Below, piece after piece: positions 21,916-31,225 of a stretch of 64,000 bases of DNA. Below the pieces are notes generated by a model, which made no database searches, was not told where the DNA came from, and worked only from the letters and a program-made list of their open reading frames with translations. The number at the start of each line of letters is the position of its first letter. Position 1 is the first letter of the stretch. Source of the stretch: Thermomonas haemolytica. GTDB lineage: Bacteria > Pseudomonadota > Gammaproteobacteria > Xanthomonadales > Xanthomonadaceae. The DNA lies in assembly GCF_004346265.1 (NCBI RefSeq), contig NZ_SMAP01000007.1, forward strand, positions 62,001-126,000, in the 5' to 3' direction. Made by a program: the position numbers and the translations under genes.

Positions 21916-22442
21916 CACTTCAGCCCGTCCAGCAGCTCATCCACCTTCCCGGGGGTGAGCTTCTCGTGGTAATGCCCGTTGATCACGACCACCGGGGCGC
22001 CGCAGCAGGCGGCCACGCACTCTTCCTCGCGCTTGAGGTAGACGCGGCCGTCGGCGGTGGACTCGCCCAGCTTGCAGCCCAGCTTCTTTTCCGCGTGCGC
22101 AACGAGATCCTCGGCGCCGTTGAGCCAGCAGCTGATGTTGGTGCAGAAGGCCACGTTGTTGCGGCCGACCTTCTTCGTCTCGAACATCGAGTAGAAGGTC
22201 GCCACCTCGTAGGCCCACACCGGCGGCAGGTCCAGGTATTTAGCCACCGCCGCCATCAGCTCATCGGTCAGCCAGCCGCCGTTCTGCTCCTGCGCGGCGA
22301 ACAGCCCCTGCAGCAGCGCCGAACGCTTGCGGTCCGGCGGGAACTTGGCCAGCCAGTGGTCGATATGCGCGCGGGTCGCATCCGACAGCACTGCCATCGG
22401 ATCGACGTGACGGCAGGCTTCGAAATTGCCGGTTGCTTTCAT
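21915..22442 (-). CDS. nuoE: NADH-quinone oxidoreductase subunit E (2Fe-2S)
   Basis: A 175-residue thioredoxin-fold subunit carrying cluster N1a. The four cluster cysteines lie in FCTNISCW and [10 protein letters not shown]. It sits beside NuoF and helps tune electron entry. The ATG overlaps the nuoD stop by 4 bases, and the stop overlaps the nuoF start. The N-terminus has about 20 extra residues ([16 protein letters not shown]) ahead of the core; a downstream ATG at the end of that stretch is an alternative start. Confidence 0.96.
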   Translation of the reverse strand: MKATGNFEACRHVDPMAVLSDATRAHIDHWLAKFPPDRKRSALLQGLFAAQEQNGGWLTDELMAAVAKYLDLPPVWAYEVATFYSMFETKKVGRNNVAFCTNISCWLNGAEDLVAHAEKKLGCKLGESTADGRVYLKREEECVAACCGAPVVVINGHYHEKLTPGKVDELLDGLK

Positions 22443-23749
22443 CGGTCGATCTCACCAAAGACGATGTCGTAGGTGCCGATCATGGCCACCACGTCGGCCA
22501 GCATGTGGCCCTTAACGATTTCATCCATCGAGGACAGGTGGGCGAAACCCGGCGCGCGCAGGTGCACGCGGAACGGCTTGTTGGCGCCGTCGCTGACCAG
22601 GTAGCAGCCGAACTCGCCCTTCGGTGCCTCCACCGCGGCGTAGGTCTCGCCGGCGGGCACGCAATAGCCTTCGGTGAACAGCTTGAAGTGGTGGATCAGC
22701 GCTTCCATGCTCTGCTTCATGTCCGCGCGCGAGGGCGGGGCCACCTTGTAGTTGTCCAGCATCACCGGGCCCGGGTTGGCCTTCAGCCACTTCACGCACT
22801 GGGCGATGATGCGGTTGGACTCGCGCATCTCCGCGATGCGCACCAGGTAGCGGTCGTAGCAGTCGCCGTTCACGCCCACCGGGATGTCGAAATCGACCTC
22901 GGCGTACTTGGCGTAGGGCTGCTTCTTGCGCAGGTCCCATTCGATCCCGGAACCGCGCAGCATCGGGCCGCTCATGCCCCAGGCCTTGGCCTGCTCGGGG
23001 GTGACCACGCCGATCCCGACGGTGCGCTGCTTCCAGATGCGGTTGTCGGTCAGCAGGGTCTCGTACTCGTCGATCCGCTTCGGGAAGTCCTGGGTGAAAT
23101 GCTCCAGGTAATCCAGCAGCGAGCCTTCGCGCCACGCGTTGAAGCGCTTGAGCTTGTCGCCCTTGCGCCACGGCGATTCCTTGTACTTCGGCATCTGCTC
23201 GGGCAGGTCGCGGTACACGCCGCCGGGACGGTAGTAGGCCGCATGCATGCGCGCGCCGGACACCGCCTCGTAGCAGTCCATCAGCTCCTCGCGCTCGCGG
23301 AAGGCGTACAGGAACACCGCCATCGCGCCGAGGTCGAGCGCATTCGAGCCCACCCACATCAGATGGTTCAGGATGCGGGTGATCTCGTCGAACATGGTGC
23401 GGATCCACTGCGCCCGCTCCGGCGCCTCGATCCCCAGCAGCGTCTCGATCGCGCGCACGTAGGCGTGCTCGTTGCACATCATCGAGACGTAGTCGAGCCG
23501 GTCCATGTAGCCGATCGACTGGTTGAACGGCTTGCTCTCGGCCAGCTTCTCGGTGGCGCGGTGGAGCAGGCCGATGTGCGGGTCGGCGCGACGCACCACC
23601 TCGCCGTCCATCTCCAGGATGAGGCGCAGCACGCCGTGCGCCGCCGGGTGCTGCGGGCCGAAGTTCAGGGTGTAGTTGCGGATCTCCTGCTGCGCCTCCG
23701 CCGGGCTGCTGGCGAAGGTGTCGCTGCCGGGGTTCTGATGCAGGTTCAT
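22439..23749 (-). CDS. nuoD: NADH-quinone oxidoreductase subunit D
   Basis: A 436-residue 49-kDa-type subunit that forms the quinone-binding chamber together with NuoB. Family marks are [15 protein letters not shown] near the N-terminus, [14 protein letters not shown], and the C-terminal end DPVFGEIDR-like IVFGEIDR. nuoC and nuoD are separate here, unlike the fused nuoCD of enteric bacteria, and overlap by 4 bases. The ATG at 23749 was chosen; a second Met follows nowhere near the N-terminus. Confidence 0.97.
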   Translation of the reverse strand: MNLHQNPGSDTFASSPAEAQQEIRNYTLNFGPQHPAAHGVLRLILEMDGEVVRRADPHIGLLHRATEKLAESKPFNQSIGYMDRLDYVSMMCNEHAYVRAIETLLGIEAPERAQWIRTMFDEITRILNHLMWVGSNALDLGAMAVFLYAFREREELMDCYEAVSGARMHAAYYRPGGVYRDLPEQMPKYKESPWRKGDKLKRFNAWREGSLLDYLEHFTQDFPKRIDEYETLLTDNRIWKQRTVGIGVVTPEQAKAWGMSGPMLRGSGIEWDLRKKQPYAKYAEVDFDIPVGVNGDCYDRYLVRIAEMRESNRIIAQCVKWLKANPGPVMLDNYKVAPPSRADMKQSMEALIHHFKLFTEGYCVPAGETYAAVEAPKGEFGCYLVSDGANKPFRVHLRAPGFAHLSSMDEIVKGHMLADVVAMIGTYDIVFGEIDR

Positions 23750-24501
23750 CGACGCGCCTCCCGGGCCAGGATGCGGCTCGAGCGCTCGCCCTCGGCGGTG
23801 ACCAGGCCGGCGTCGTCGCGGATCACGCGGGCCACGCCCACGCGCGGCTCCACGCTGGTGACGGGTTCATACACCACGCGCTGCTTCTCCTCGTCGTAGC
23901 GCACTTCCACGTTGCCGATCAGCGGGAAGTCCTTGCGGAACGGATGCCCCACGAAGCCGTAGTCGGTGAGGATCCGGCGCAGGTCCGGATGCCCCTCGAA
24001 GATGATCCCGAACAGGTCGAACGCCTCGCGCTCGAACCAGTTGGCGCCCGGCCAAACCGAGGTCACCGAGGCCACCACCGGCAGCCCGTCGTCGGCGGTG
24101 AAGCAGCGCACGCGCAGGCGCTGGTTGCGCGCGATCGACAGCAGGTGCAGGACCACGGCGAAGCGGCGCGGGCCGGCCGCGTCCGGGGCTTCGGCCTGCG
24201 GCTGCGCGGTCTGGTGCGAGGGGCGCTCGCCCCAGGCGAAGCGGCCGGGGCCCTGCCCTTCCACGCCGCGGCTGAAGCCCTCGGAGGACACGTCGGTGTC
24301 CCATTCGTCGCTGCCGTAGCCGAGGTAATCGACCCCGCACAGGTCGATGAAGGTGTCGAAACCGAACGCATCGCGCAGCGCGGTGCAGGTGCCCAGCCAG
24401 TCGGCGGCCGGCACTTCCAGCGTCACCTCGCCGCGCGGCTGCGCGACCTGCACGGCGGCCTCGCCGAAGCGGGCGGCCAGTTCCTGGGCCAGGGCGGTCA
24501 T
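23746..24501 (-). CDS. nuoC: NADH-quinone oxidoreductase subunit C
   Basis: A 251-residue 30-kDa-type subunit of complex I. The conserved C-terminal block reads [20 protein letters not shown] with [13 protein letters not shown] proline/Ala/Gln-rich insert (about residues 80-110, containing [16 protein letters not shown]) interrupts the middle and is longer than in E. coli. The ATG at 24501 overlaps the nuoB stop (ATGA); the longer open frame upstream is a shadow of nuoB. Confidence 0.95.
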   Translation of the reverse strand: MTALAQELAARFGEAAVQVAQPRGEVTLEVPAADWLGTCTALRDAFGFDTFIDLCGVDYLGYGSDEWDTDVSSEGFSRGVEGQGPGRFAWGERPSHQTAQPQAEAPDAAGPRRFAVVLHLLSIARNQRLRVRCFTADDGLPVVASVTSVWPGANWFEREAFDLFGIIFEGHPDLRRILTDYGFVGHPFRKDFPLIGNVEVRYDEEKQRVVYEPVTSVEPRVGVARVIRDDAGLVTAEGERSSRILAREARR

Positions 24502-25088
24502 GCGCGCGCGCCCTCCGGCTTGGGCGTCCGCGAGAACGGGTTCTGTTCCATGCGGCGGATCTTCTTCTGCAGTTGCAGGATGCCGTACACCAGCGCCTCG
24601 GCGGTCGGCGGGCAACCAGGGACGTACACGTCCACCGGCACCACGCGGTCGCAGCCGCGCACGACGGAATACGAGTAGTGGTAGTAGCCGCCACCGTTGG
24701 CGCAGCTGCCCATCGAGATCACCCACTTCGGGTCGGGCATCTGGTCATAGACCTTGCGCAGCGCCGGGGCCATCTTGTTGACCAGGGTGCCGGCCACGAT
24801 CATCACGTCGGACTGGCGCGGCGACGGGCGGAACACCACGCCGTAGCGGTCGAGGTCCAGGCGCGCCGCGCCGGCGTGCATCATCTCCACCGCGCAGCAG
24901 GCCAGGCCGAAGGTCATCGGCCACATCGAACCGGTGCGCGCCCAGTTCCACAGCGCGTCCATGCTGGTGGTGACGAAGCCGTTCTGCAGCAGCGGGTTGT
25001 CGCCATCCGGCCGCAGGATGTCGTCCAGACGCCCTTCCGGCAGCGGGTTGCTGGCGGCTTCCAGTACTGATTGGACGATATTGCTCAT
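24498..25088 (-). CDS. nuoB: NADH-quinone oxidoreductase subunit B (cluster N2)
   Basis: A 196-residue subunit that holds the terminal 4Fe-4S cluster N2 next to the quinone site. The cluster ligands are in [10 protein letters not shown] (tandem cysteines), MGSCANGGG and [12 protein letters not shown]. The ATG (25088) overlaps the nuoA stop by 4 bases. The C-terminal 15 residues are basic and variable. The very long upstream frame is not coding. Confidence 0.97.
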   Translation of the reverse strand: MSNIVQSVLEAASNPLPEGRLDDILRPDGDNPLLQNGFVTTSMDALWNWARTGSMWPMTFGLACCAVEMMHAGAARLDLDRYGVVFRPSPRQSDVMIVAGTLVNKMAPALRKVYDQMPDPKWVISMGSCANGGGYYHYSYSVVRGCDRVVPVDVYVPGCPPTAEALVYGILQLQKKIRRMEQNPFSRTPKPEGARA

Positions 25089-25441
25089 TCCCACTCCAGC
25101 GCGCCGCGCTTCCACACGTACACGAAGCCGATCACCAGCAGCGTGAGGAACACGCCCATCTCGATCAGGCCGAACACCCCCAGCTCGCGGAACACCACGG
25201 CCCAGGGGAAGACGAAGGCGATTTCCAGGTCGAACACGATGAACAGGATCGCGACCAGGTAGTAGCGCACGTCGAACGGCATGCGCGCGTTCTCGAAGGC
25301 GCCGAAGCCGCACTCGTAGGGCGACAGCTTCTCGTCGGAGGGGCGCTTGGGTCCGAGCACGTTGCCGACGAGGATCAGGACGATGCCGATCCCGGTGGCG
25401 ACGATCAAAAACAGCAGGGTGGGCAGGTATTCGGCCAGCAC
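25085..25441 (-). CDS. nuoA: NADH-quinone oxidoreductase subunit A
   Basis: A 118-residue three-helix subunit and first gene of the nuo operon. Family signatures are [25 protein letters not shown]-type text (conserved Cys-Gly-Phe and Phe-Asp-Val), and [11 protein letters not shown]. The start is GTG (25441), preceded by AAGAGGCGAGC. A TAGAAT box read on the minus strand at 25513-25508 gives a leader of about 60 bases. In Xanthomonas I recall secG and a tRNA gene just upstream of nuoA; neither is present here, where deaD is the divergent neighbour. Confidence 0.96.
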   Translation of the reverse strand: MLAEYLPTLLFLIVATGIGIVLILVGNVLGPKRPSDEKLSPYECGFGAFENARMPFDVRYYLVAILFIVFDLEIAFVFPWAVVFRELGVFGLIEMGVFLTLLVIGFVYVWKRGALEWE

Positions 25442-25762
25442 GCTCGCCTCTTCTGGTTGTTCGTGGGCTTGCCGGCCGCATCGGCCGTTCTTCGCTAACA
25501 GCCGCGCATTCTAACCGGCCACGCGCGGCCGCGACCAGACCTGGCGTGCCCGATCCGGGGATTTGCGTGCGCAACGCACGCTTCGCGCGCGCTTGCCGAG
25601 AACCGTTCTCAACATGTCGATCGAAATACCCGGATCGAATCCCCGAGCGCGACCGCTTCCTGTATCGCCCCCCACCCTCGGCAACGCGCGCCGCGCCCGC
25701 CGCGGCTGCGCGGCGTACACTGTGCGATCCATTTGCTCCCGGCGATCCCGCCCAGAGGCACC
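25442..25762. promoter_or_regulatory. Divergent nuoA/deaD promoter region
   Basis: No gene is supported. On the minus strand a TAGAAT -10 box (25513-25508) can serve nuo. On the plus strand TACACT (25716-25721) can serve deaD, giving a leader of about 35 bases. Between them lie a 13-base palindrome GAGAACCGTTCTC (25588-25600), a hairpin GCGTGCG-caa-CGCACGC (25565-25581), and the distant inverted pair CGATCCGGG/CCCGGATCG (from 25551 and about 25631). Which of these, if any, bind regulators is not known. Confidence 0.55.
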
Positions 25763-27556
25763 ATGAGCGGCGATACCGCACCCGTCCTGTTCTCCGACCT
25801 CGGCCTACCCGAGCCCTTGCTGGCCGCGCTGCGCGAAGTCGGCTACGAAACCCCCTCGCCGATCCAGGCCGCCACCATCCCACCGCTGCTGGCGGGGCGC
25901 GATGTGCTGGGCCAGGCCCAGACCGGCACCGGCAAGACCGCCGCCTTCGCCCTGCCCGCGCTGGCGCGGCTGGACCCGGCCCCGGGCAAGCCGCAGGTGC
26001 TGGTGCTCACCCCCACCCGCGAACTGGCGATCCAGGTGGCCGAGGCCTTCCAGAAGTACGCCCACCACGTGCCCGGGTTCCAGATCCTGCCGATCTACGG
26101 CGGCCAGGGCTACGGCCCGCAGCTGCACGCGCTGCGCCGCGGCGTGCACGTGGTGGTGGGCACCCCCGGACGGGTGATCGACCACCTGGAGCGCGGCACG
26201 CTGGACCTGTCCGAGCTGCGCATGCTGGTGCTGGACGAAGCCGACGAAATGCTGCGCATGGGCTTCATCGACGACGTCGAGGCGGTGCTGAAGAAGACCC
26301 CGGAGACCCGCCAGGTGGCGCTGTTCTCCGCGACCATGCCGGCGCCGATCAAGCGCATCGCCCAGACCTACCTGCGCGAGCCGGTGGAGATCGCGATCAA
26401 GGCGCAGACCACCACCGCGGCCAGCATCCGCCAGCGCTACTGGATGGTGAGCGGCACCAACAAGCTGGACGCGCTGACCCGGATCATGGAGGCCGAGCCG
26501 TTCGAGGCCATGATCATCTTCGCGCGCACCAAGCTGGGCACCGAGGAGCTGGCCGAAAAGTTGTCCGCGCGCGGCTTCGCGGCGGCGGCGATCAACGGCG
26601 ACGTGGAGCAGAAGACCCGCGAGCGCACCATCCAGCGCCTGAAGGACGGTGACATCGACGTGCTGGTGGCCACCGACGTGGCCGCGCGCGGGCTGGACGT
26701 GGAGCGCATCAGCCACGTGCTGAACTACGACATCCCCTACGACACCGAGAGCTACGTGCACCGGATCGGCCGCACCGGCCGCGCCGGCCGCAGCGGCGAG
26801 GCGATCCTGTTCGTGGCCCCGCGCGAGCGCGGCATGCTGGGCGCGATCGAGCGCGCCACCCGGCAGAAGATCGAGCCGATGGCCCTGCCCAGCGTGGACG
26901 CGGTGAACGAGCGCCGGGTCGCCAAGTTCCTCGACCGCATCGATACCGCGCTGGCCGGCGACGACCTGTCGGTGTTCCGCGAACTGGTGGAGCGCTACGA
27001 GCGCGAGAAGAACGTGCCGGCGGTGGAGATCGCGGCCGGGCTGGCCAAGCTGGTGCAGGGCAAGACGCCGCTGCTGCTGCCCAAGCCGGCCGTGCCGGAA
27101 AAGACCTTCATCGCGCGCGAGGAGCGCCCGCCGCGGCCCGAGCGCCCGGCCCGCGAGCCGCGCGAGCGCGGCCCGCGCACGCCGCTGCCGGCCGACGTCG
27201 GAATGCAGACCTACCGCATCGAGGTGGGCTACCAGCACGGCGCCCAGCCCGGCCACATCGTCGGCGCCATCGCCAACGAGGCCGACCTGGAGAGCCGCTA
27301 CATCGGCCGCATCGACATCCGCGACGACTACACCCTGGTGGACCTGCCGGAAGGCATGCCCGCCGCGCTGATGCAGCACATGCAGACGGTGCGCGTGGCC
27401 AGCCGCCCGCTGCGGATGCGCCCGGCCACCGACGCCGACATCGATGCCCCCAAGCGCAAGCGCGCCTTCGGTCCGCCGCGCGGCGCCCGCCCGGGCCCGG
27501 GCGGCCCCGGCGACCCGCGCAAGCCCGGCGGCTTCAGGCCGCGCGGCCCGCGCTGA
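25763..27556 (+). CDS. deaD: DEAD-box ATP-dependent RNA helicase DeaD/CsdA
   Basis: A 597-residue DEAD-box helicase. The motifs in order are Q motif region [74 protein letters not shown] and [11 protein letters not shown]. The C-terminal DbpA/CsdA-type RNA-binding domain (from about [20 protein letters not shown]) and a Gly/Pro/Arg-rich tail mark it as the DeaD class. It unwinds structured RNA in ribosome assembly and mRNA turnover, typically important in the cold. The ATG at 25763 has AGAGGCACC in front; an in-frame ATG ten codons upstream is less likely. Confidence 0.94.
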   Translation: MSGDTAPVLFSDLGLPEPLLAALREVGYETPSPIQAATIPPLLAGRDVLGQAQTGTGKTAAFALPALARLDPAPGKPQVLVLTPTRELAIQVAEAFQKYAHHVPGFQILPIYGGQGYGPQLHALRRGVHVVVGTPGRVIDHLERGTLDLSELRMLVLDEADEMLRMGFIDDVEAVLKKTPETRQVALFSATMPAPIKRIAQTYLREPVEIAIKAQTTTAASIRQRYWMVSGTNKLDALTRIMEAEPFEAMIIFARTKLGTEELAEKLSARGFAAAAINGDVEQKTRERTIQRLKDGDIDVLVATDVAARGLDVERISHVLNYDIPYDTESYVHRIGRTGRAGRSGEAILFVAPRERGMLGAIERATRQKIEPMALPSVDAVNERRVAKFLDRIDTALAGDDLSVFRELVERYEREKNVPAVEIAAGLAKLVQGKTPLLLPKPAVPEKTFIAREERPPRPERPAREPRERGPRTPLPADVGMQTYRIEVGYQHGAQPGHIVGAIANEADLESRYIGRIDIRDDYTLVDLPEGMPAALMQHMQTVRVASRPLRMRPATDADIDAPKRKRAFGPPRGARPGPGGPGDPRKPGGFRPRGPR

Positions 27557-27637
27557 TCGGCACGACGCCGCCACTGGCGCGTCCCTGACACAGGCGATAC
27601 GCCGCCTTGTCCATTGCTGCACGATGCCGATGCCATC

Positions 27638-27657
27638 ATTCCCGCGCCGGCGGGAAT
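27638..27657. repeat. REP-like palindrome between genes
   Basis: ATTCCCGC-gccg-GCGGGAAT has perfect 8-base arms. The core ATTCCCGC...GCGGGAAT is the common form of dispersed intergenic palindromes in many GC-rich proteobacteria. Only this copy was seen in the window. It lies in the gap after deaD. Confidence 0.6.
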
Positions 27658-27769
27658 CGCTCTGCCCGGTACGAACCCGTGCTGCCGTGCGCGGCTGGGC
27701 GCATCAGGATGTCCTTGCGCCAACCTGCGGCGACAATGACGCCCCCGCCCCTGCCGTGACCCTGCGCGG

Positions 27770-28972
27770 ATGACCGCCCCGCCCTCCACGTCCTGCGATG
27801 CCCTCGTCATCGGCGCCGGTGCCGCCGGCCTGATGTGCGCACTGACGGCCGGCCAGCGCGGCCTGCGCGTGCGGGTGCTCGACCATGCCAACAAGGTCGG
27901 CAAGAAGATCCTGATGTCCGGCGGCGGGCGCTGCAATTTCACCAACACCGGCACCACGCCCGCGAACTACCTCTCGGCCAACCCGCACTTCTGCAAGTCG
28001 GCGCTGGCGCGCTACACGCCCTGGCATTTCATCGAGCTGGTGGAGCGGCACGGCATCGCCTACCACGAGAAGGAACTCGGCCAGCTGTTCTGCGACGAGT
28101 CCTCCAAGCAGATCGTCGCCATGCTGCTGGCCGAATGCGCGGCCGCCGGGGTGGAGATCCGCACCCACTGCGCGATCGAGCGGGTGGAGCACACCGACGC
28201 CGGGCGCTTCCGCCTGCACACCGCGCAGGGCCGCTTCGAGGCGCCGTCGCTGGTGGTCGCCAGCGGCGGGCTGTCGATCCCCAGCATGGGCGCCAGCGGC
28301 TTCGGCTATACGCTGGCCCGGCAGTTCGGCCACGCCGTGCTGCCCACCCGCGCCGGGCTGGTGCCGCTGACGCTGAGCGGCAAGCATGCCGAGCGCCTGC
28401 ACGACCTGGCCGGGGTGGCACTGCCGGTGGAGGCGCGCTGCAACGGCATGGCCTTCCGCAGCTTCCTGCTGGTGACCCATCGCGGCATCAGCGGTCCGGC
28501 GATCCTGCAGATCTCCAACTACTGGCAGCCCGGCGACGACCTGCGGCTGGACCTGCTGCCCGGGCAGGACGCGGAGGCGCTGCTGCGTGAGTGGCAGCAC
28601 GCACGGCGCGACGCCGAACTGAAGACGCTGCTGGCCGAGGTGCTGCCCAAGCGCTTCGCGCAGCGCCTGTGCGAGCACTGGATCGCCAGCAAGCCGCTGC
28701 GCCAGTACACCCCGCGAGAGTTGGAGGGCATCGCCGCGCTGCTGCGCGACTGGCCGCTGGTGGCCAGCGGCACCGAGGGCTACCGCACCGCCGAGGTGAC
28801 CCTGGGCGGGGTGGACACCGACGGCCTGTCGTCCAGCACGATGATGTCCCGCCACGTGCCGGGCCTGCATTTCATCGGCGAGGTGGTGGATGTCACCGGC
28901 TGGCTGGGCGGCTACAACTTCCAGTGGGCCTGGGCCAGCGGCCACGCCGCCGGCCACGCGCTGGGCGGCTGA
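27770..28972 (+). CDS. HI0933-family (YhiN/BaiN-like) FAD-dependent oxidoreductase
   Basis: A 400-residue flavoprotein of the HI0933 family. The N-terminal dinucleotide fold is DALVIGAGAAGLMCALTAG, followed by the family signature KKILMSGGGRCNFTNTG. The C-terminal part has AEVTLGGVDTDGLSSSTM and the FAD-closing block FIGEVVDVTGWLGGYNFQWA. Members such as BaiN and YhiN are widespread; the true substrate is unknown. The ATG at 27770 follows the stop of no nearby gene, and the product begins MTAPPSTSC. A second member of the same family lies at 29965, beyond trhO. Confidence 0.9.
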   Translation: MTAPPSTSCDALVIGAGAAGLMCALTAGQRGLRVRVLDHANKVGKKILMSGGGRCNFTNTGTTPANYLSANPHFCKSALARYTPWHFIELVERHGIAYHEKELGQLFCDESSKQIVAMLLAECAAAGVEIRTHCAIERVEHTDAGRFRLHTAQGRFEAPSLVVASGGLSIPSMGASGFGYTLARQFGHAVLPTRAGLVPLTLSGKHAERLHDLAGVALPVEARCNGMAFRSFLLVTHRGISGPAILQISNYWQPGDDLRLDLLPGQDAEALLREWQHARRDAELKTLLAEVLPKRFAQRLCEHWIASKPLRQYTPRELEGIAALLRDWPLVASGTEGYRTAEVTLGGVDTDGLSSSTMMSRHVPGLHFIGEVVDVTGWLGGYNFQWAWASGHAAGHALGG

Positions 28973-28981
28973 ACCGGCGCG

Positions 28982-29137
28982 TCAGAACGGCTGCAGCGGC
29001 AGGCCCAGGTAGGGATGCACCAGCCACCACACCGCGAACACCGCCAGCGCCCACAGCAGCAGCTTGAACAGTACGCCGGCGACCTTCAGCGCCAGCCACA
29101 CGCCCAGCACCAGCAGGACCACCCCGACCCAGGTCAT
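28982..29137 (-). CDS. Small two-helix membrane protein, coupled to trhO
   Basis: A 51-residue, almost wholly hydrophobic protein with two likely membrane helices (VGVVLLVLGVWLALKVAG and FKLLLWALAVFAVWWLV) and the ending HPYLGLPLQPF. Its ATG overlaps the trhO stop by 4 bases (ATGA), so it is probably translated by coupling. I do not recognise a family. It could be a genuine small membrane protein or a chance open frame, but the overlap geometry and the clean hydrophobic pattern favour a gene. Confidence 0.65.
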   Translation of the reverse strand: MTWVGVVLLVLGVWLALKVAGVLFKLLLWALAVFAVWWLVHPYLGLPLQPF

Positions 29138-29886
29138 GCGGCCTCCGCGGCGTCGGCCAGCGGGCGCAGCTGTGGATCCAGCGCGATGCGGTCGTCGAAC
29201 ACGAAGCAGCGGCCGCTGTAGCCGGCCCCGCCGACGCGCTCGAAATAGCCGAGGATGCCGTCGTCCAGCTGCAGCACGTTGTCCATCCCGTCCGCGCGCA
29301 TCCACAGCGCCGCCTTCTCGCAGCGGATGCCTCCGGTGCATACGCTGACCACGGTGGCGTCGCGCAACGCCTCGCGGTGCGGGGCCAGCGCCGCCGGCAG
29401 GTCGGTGAAGCGGTCGATCGGCAGGGTCAGCGCGCCGGTGAAGGTTCCGTGCGCGACCTCCTCGCGGTTGCGGGTATCCAGCACCACCAGGCGGCGCCCG
29501 GCGTCGTCGTGGCCCTGCGCGATCCAGCGCGCCAGCGTCGGCGCATCCACCGCCGGCGCGCGCATGCCGGCCGCCAGCGGCGAAGCCGCCTCGCGCCGGA
29601 AGGTGATGACCTCCGCCTTGCGCTTCACCTTCAGCCGCGCGAACGGCTGCACCCGGCTCCAGCTTTCCTTGGCATGCAGGGCGGCAAAGCGCGGGTCGGC
29701 GCGCAGCCATGCCAGGAACCCGCGCAGCGGCGCCTCCGTGCCGGCGAGGAATAGGTTCAGGCCTTCCGGCGTGACCAGCATGGTGCCGCGCAGCGCGGCG
29801 GCCTCGGCGCGCTCGCGCAGGCGTGCGGCCAGCGCATCGGCATCGTCGATGGCCACGAACAGGTAGGCGGCGATGTTGAGGATCAT
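29134..29886 (-). CDS. trhO: tRNA uridine(34) hydroxylase TrhO (YceA-type rhodanese)
   Basis: A 250-residue rhodanese-family protein with the N-terminal ferredoxin-like domain of the YceA/TrhO group (starting MILNIAAYLFVAIDD) and a central rhodanese domain containing LVVLDTRNREEVAHGTFTGA and the active-site cysteine loop VCTGGIRCEKA. Proteins of this group make the oxygen-dependent 5-hydroxyuridine modification at tRNA position 34. The ATG at 29886 was chosen over a GTG seven codons upstream because the conserved domain starts there. It overlaps a small membrane-protein gene. Confidence 0.88.
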   Translation of the reverse strand: MILNIAAYLFVAIDDADALAARLRERAEAAALRGTMLVTPEGLNLFLAGTEAPLRGFLAWLRADPRFAALHAKESWSRVQPFARLKVKRKAEVITFRREAASPLAAGMRAPAVDAPTLARWIAQGHDDAGRRLVVLDTRNREEVAHGTFTGALTLPIDRFTDLPAALAPHREALRDATVVSVCTGGIRCEKAALWMRADGMDNVLQLDDGILGYFERVGGAGYSGRCFVFDDRIALDPQLRPLADAAEAA

Positions 29887-29964
29887 GCGGGGTGGCCCGG
29901 TGCGCACGGCGGCAAAGCACGCATTCTAGTCGCCCGCGGGCCGCGGGCACGGCATCCTGTGCGG

Positions 29965-31221
29965 ATGCGAACGTTCGATGGTTCCCCCCGGCTGGCCGTG
30001 ATCGGCGGTGGCCCCACCGGCCTGATGGCGGCCGAAACCGCGCGCGCGGCCGGCGTCGAGGTGCACCTGTTCGAGGCCAAGGGCTCGGTGGGGCGCAAGT
30101 TCCTGATCGCCGGCAAGGGCGGCCTCAACCTCACCCATTCCGAGCCGCGGCCGGGTTTCGACGCCCGCTACCGCGAGCGCGCGGCGGAAATCGCGCGCTG
30201 GCTGGACGGCTTCGACGCCGCGGCCCTGCGCGCCTGGGCCGCCGGGCTGGGGGTCGAGACCTACGCCGGCAGTTCGGGCCGGGTGTTCCCGCGCGACCAC
30301 AAGGCGGCGCCGCTGCTGCGCGCCTGGGTGCATCGCCTGCGCGAGGCCGGCGTGCAGTTCCATGTGCGCCACCCGTGGCAGGGCTGGGCGGCGGACGGCG
30401 CGCTGTGCTTCGCCACGCCCGAGGGCGAACGCCATGTGCAGGCGCAGGCGGTCGTGCTCGCCCTCGGCGGCGGCAGCTGGCCGCAGCTGGGCTCGGACGG
30501 CGGCTGGATCGACACCCTGCACGCGCGCGGCGTCGCCATCGCGCCGCTGCGTCCGGCCAACTGCGGCTTCGACATCGGCTGGAGCCCGCACCTGGCCACC
30601 CGCTTTGCCGGTGCGCCGCTGAAGCCGGTGGTTGCCCACTGGCACGATGCCGCCGGCCGCGCGCAGGCGCTGCAGGGCGAGTGCGTGCTCACCGAAACCG
30701 GGATCGAGGGCAGCCTGGTGTATGCGATCGGTGCCGACCTGCGCGACGCCATCGCCCGCGACGGCAGCACGCTGCTGCACCTGGACCTGGTGCCCGGCCG
30801 CGACGAAGCGCGCCTGGCGTCCGACCTGGGCAAACCGCGCAAGGGCCGCAGCCTGGGCGAACACCTGCGCCGCCAGGCCGGTCTGGACGCCGCCAAGTGC
30901 GCGCTGCTGTTCGAAGTGCTGGGCCCGCCGTCGGCGCAGGACGGGCCGCCGGACATGGCCCGGATCGCGGCCTGCCTGAAACGGCTGCCGCTGCGCCTGC
31001 ACGCCCCGCGCCCGCTGGCCGAGGCGATCTCCAGCGCCGGCGGGGTGCGGCTGGAGGACCTCGACGGGCAATTGATGCTGCGCCGGCTGCCGGGCGTGTT
31101 CTGCGCCGGCGAGATGCTGGACTGGGAAGCCCCGACCGGCGGCTACCTGCTCACCGCCTGCCTCGCCAGCGGGCACCTGGCCGGCGCGGGCGCGGCGCGC
31201 TGGCTGCAGGCGCGTACCTGA
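29965..31221 (+). CDS. Second HI0933-family flavoprotein (TIGR03862-like)
   Basis: A 418-residue FAD-binding protein. The N-terminus has LAVIGGGPTGLMAAETA, the family block GRKFLIAGKGGLNLTHSE, and the C-terminus GVFCAGEMLDWEAPTGGYLL with the last FAD contacts. The central signature (AGKGGLNLT) differs from the SGGGRCNFT form of the protein at 27770, which places it in the other branch of the family. Function is unknown. The ATG at 29965 was preferred to GTG two codons upstream. It runs convergently into the M1 peptidase gene after 4 bases. Confidence 0.87.
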   Translation: MRTFDGSPRLAVIGGGPTGLMAAETARAAGVEVHLFEAKGSVGRKFLIAGKGGLNLTHSEPRPGFDARYRERAAEIARWLDGFDAAALRAWAAGLGVETYAGSSGRVFPRDHKAAPLLRAWVHRLREAGVQFHVRHPWQGWAADGALCFATPEGERHVQAQAVVLALGGGSWPQLGSDGGWIDTLHARGVAIAPLRPANCGFDIGWSPHLATRFAGAPLKPVVAHWHDAAGRAQALQGECVLTETGIEGSLVYAIGADLRDAIARDGSTLLHLDLVPGRDEARLASDLGKPRKGRSLGEHLRRQAGLDAAKCALLFEVLGPPSAQDGPPDMARIAACLKRLPLRLHAPRPLAEAISSAGGVRLEDLDGQLMLRRLPGVFCAGEMLDWEAPTGGYLLTACLASGHLAGAGAARWLQART

Positions 31222-31225
31222 GCCT

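Noticed and set aside
25442-25762. A secG or tRNA gene upstream of nuoA, as remembered from Xanthomonas
   Set aside because: No cloverleaf and no small membrane protein frame are present in this gap.
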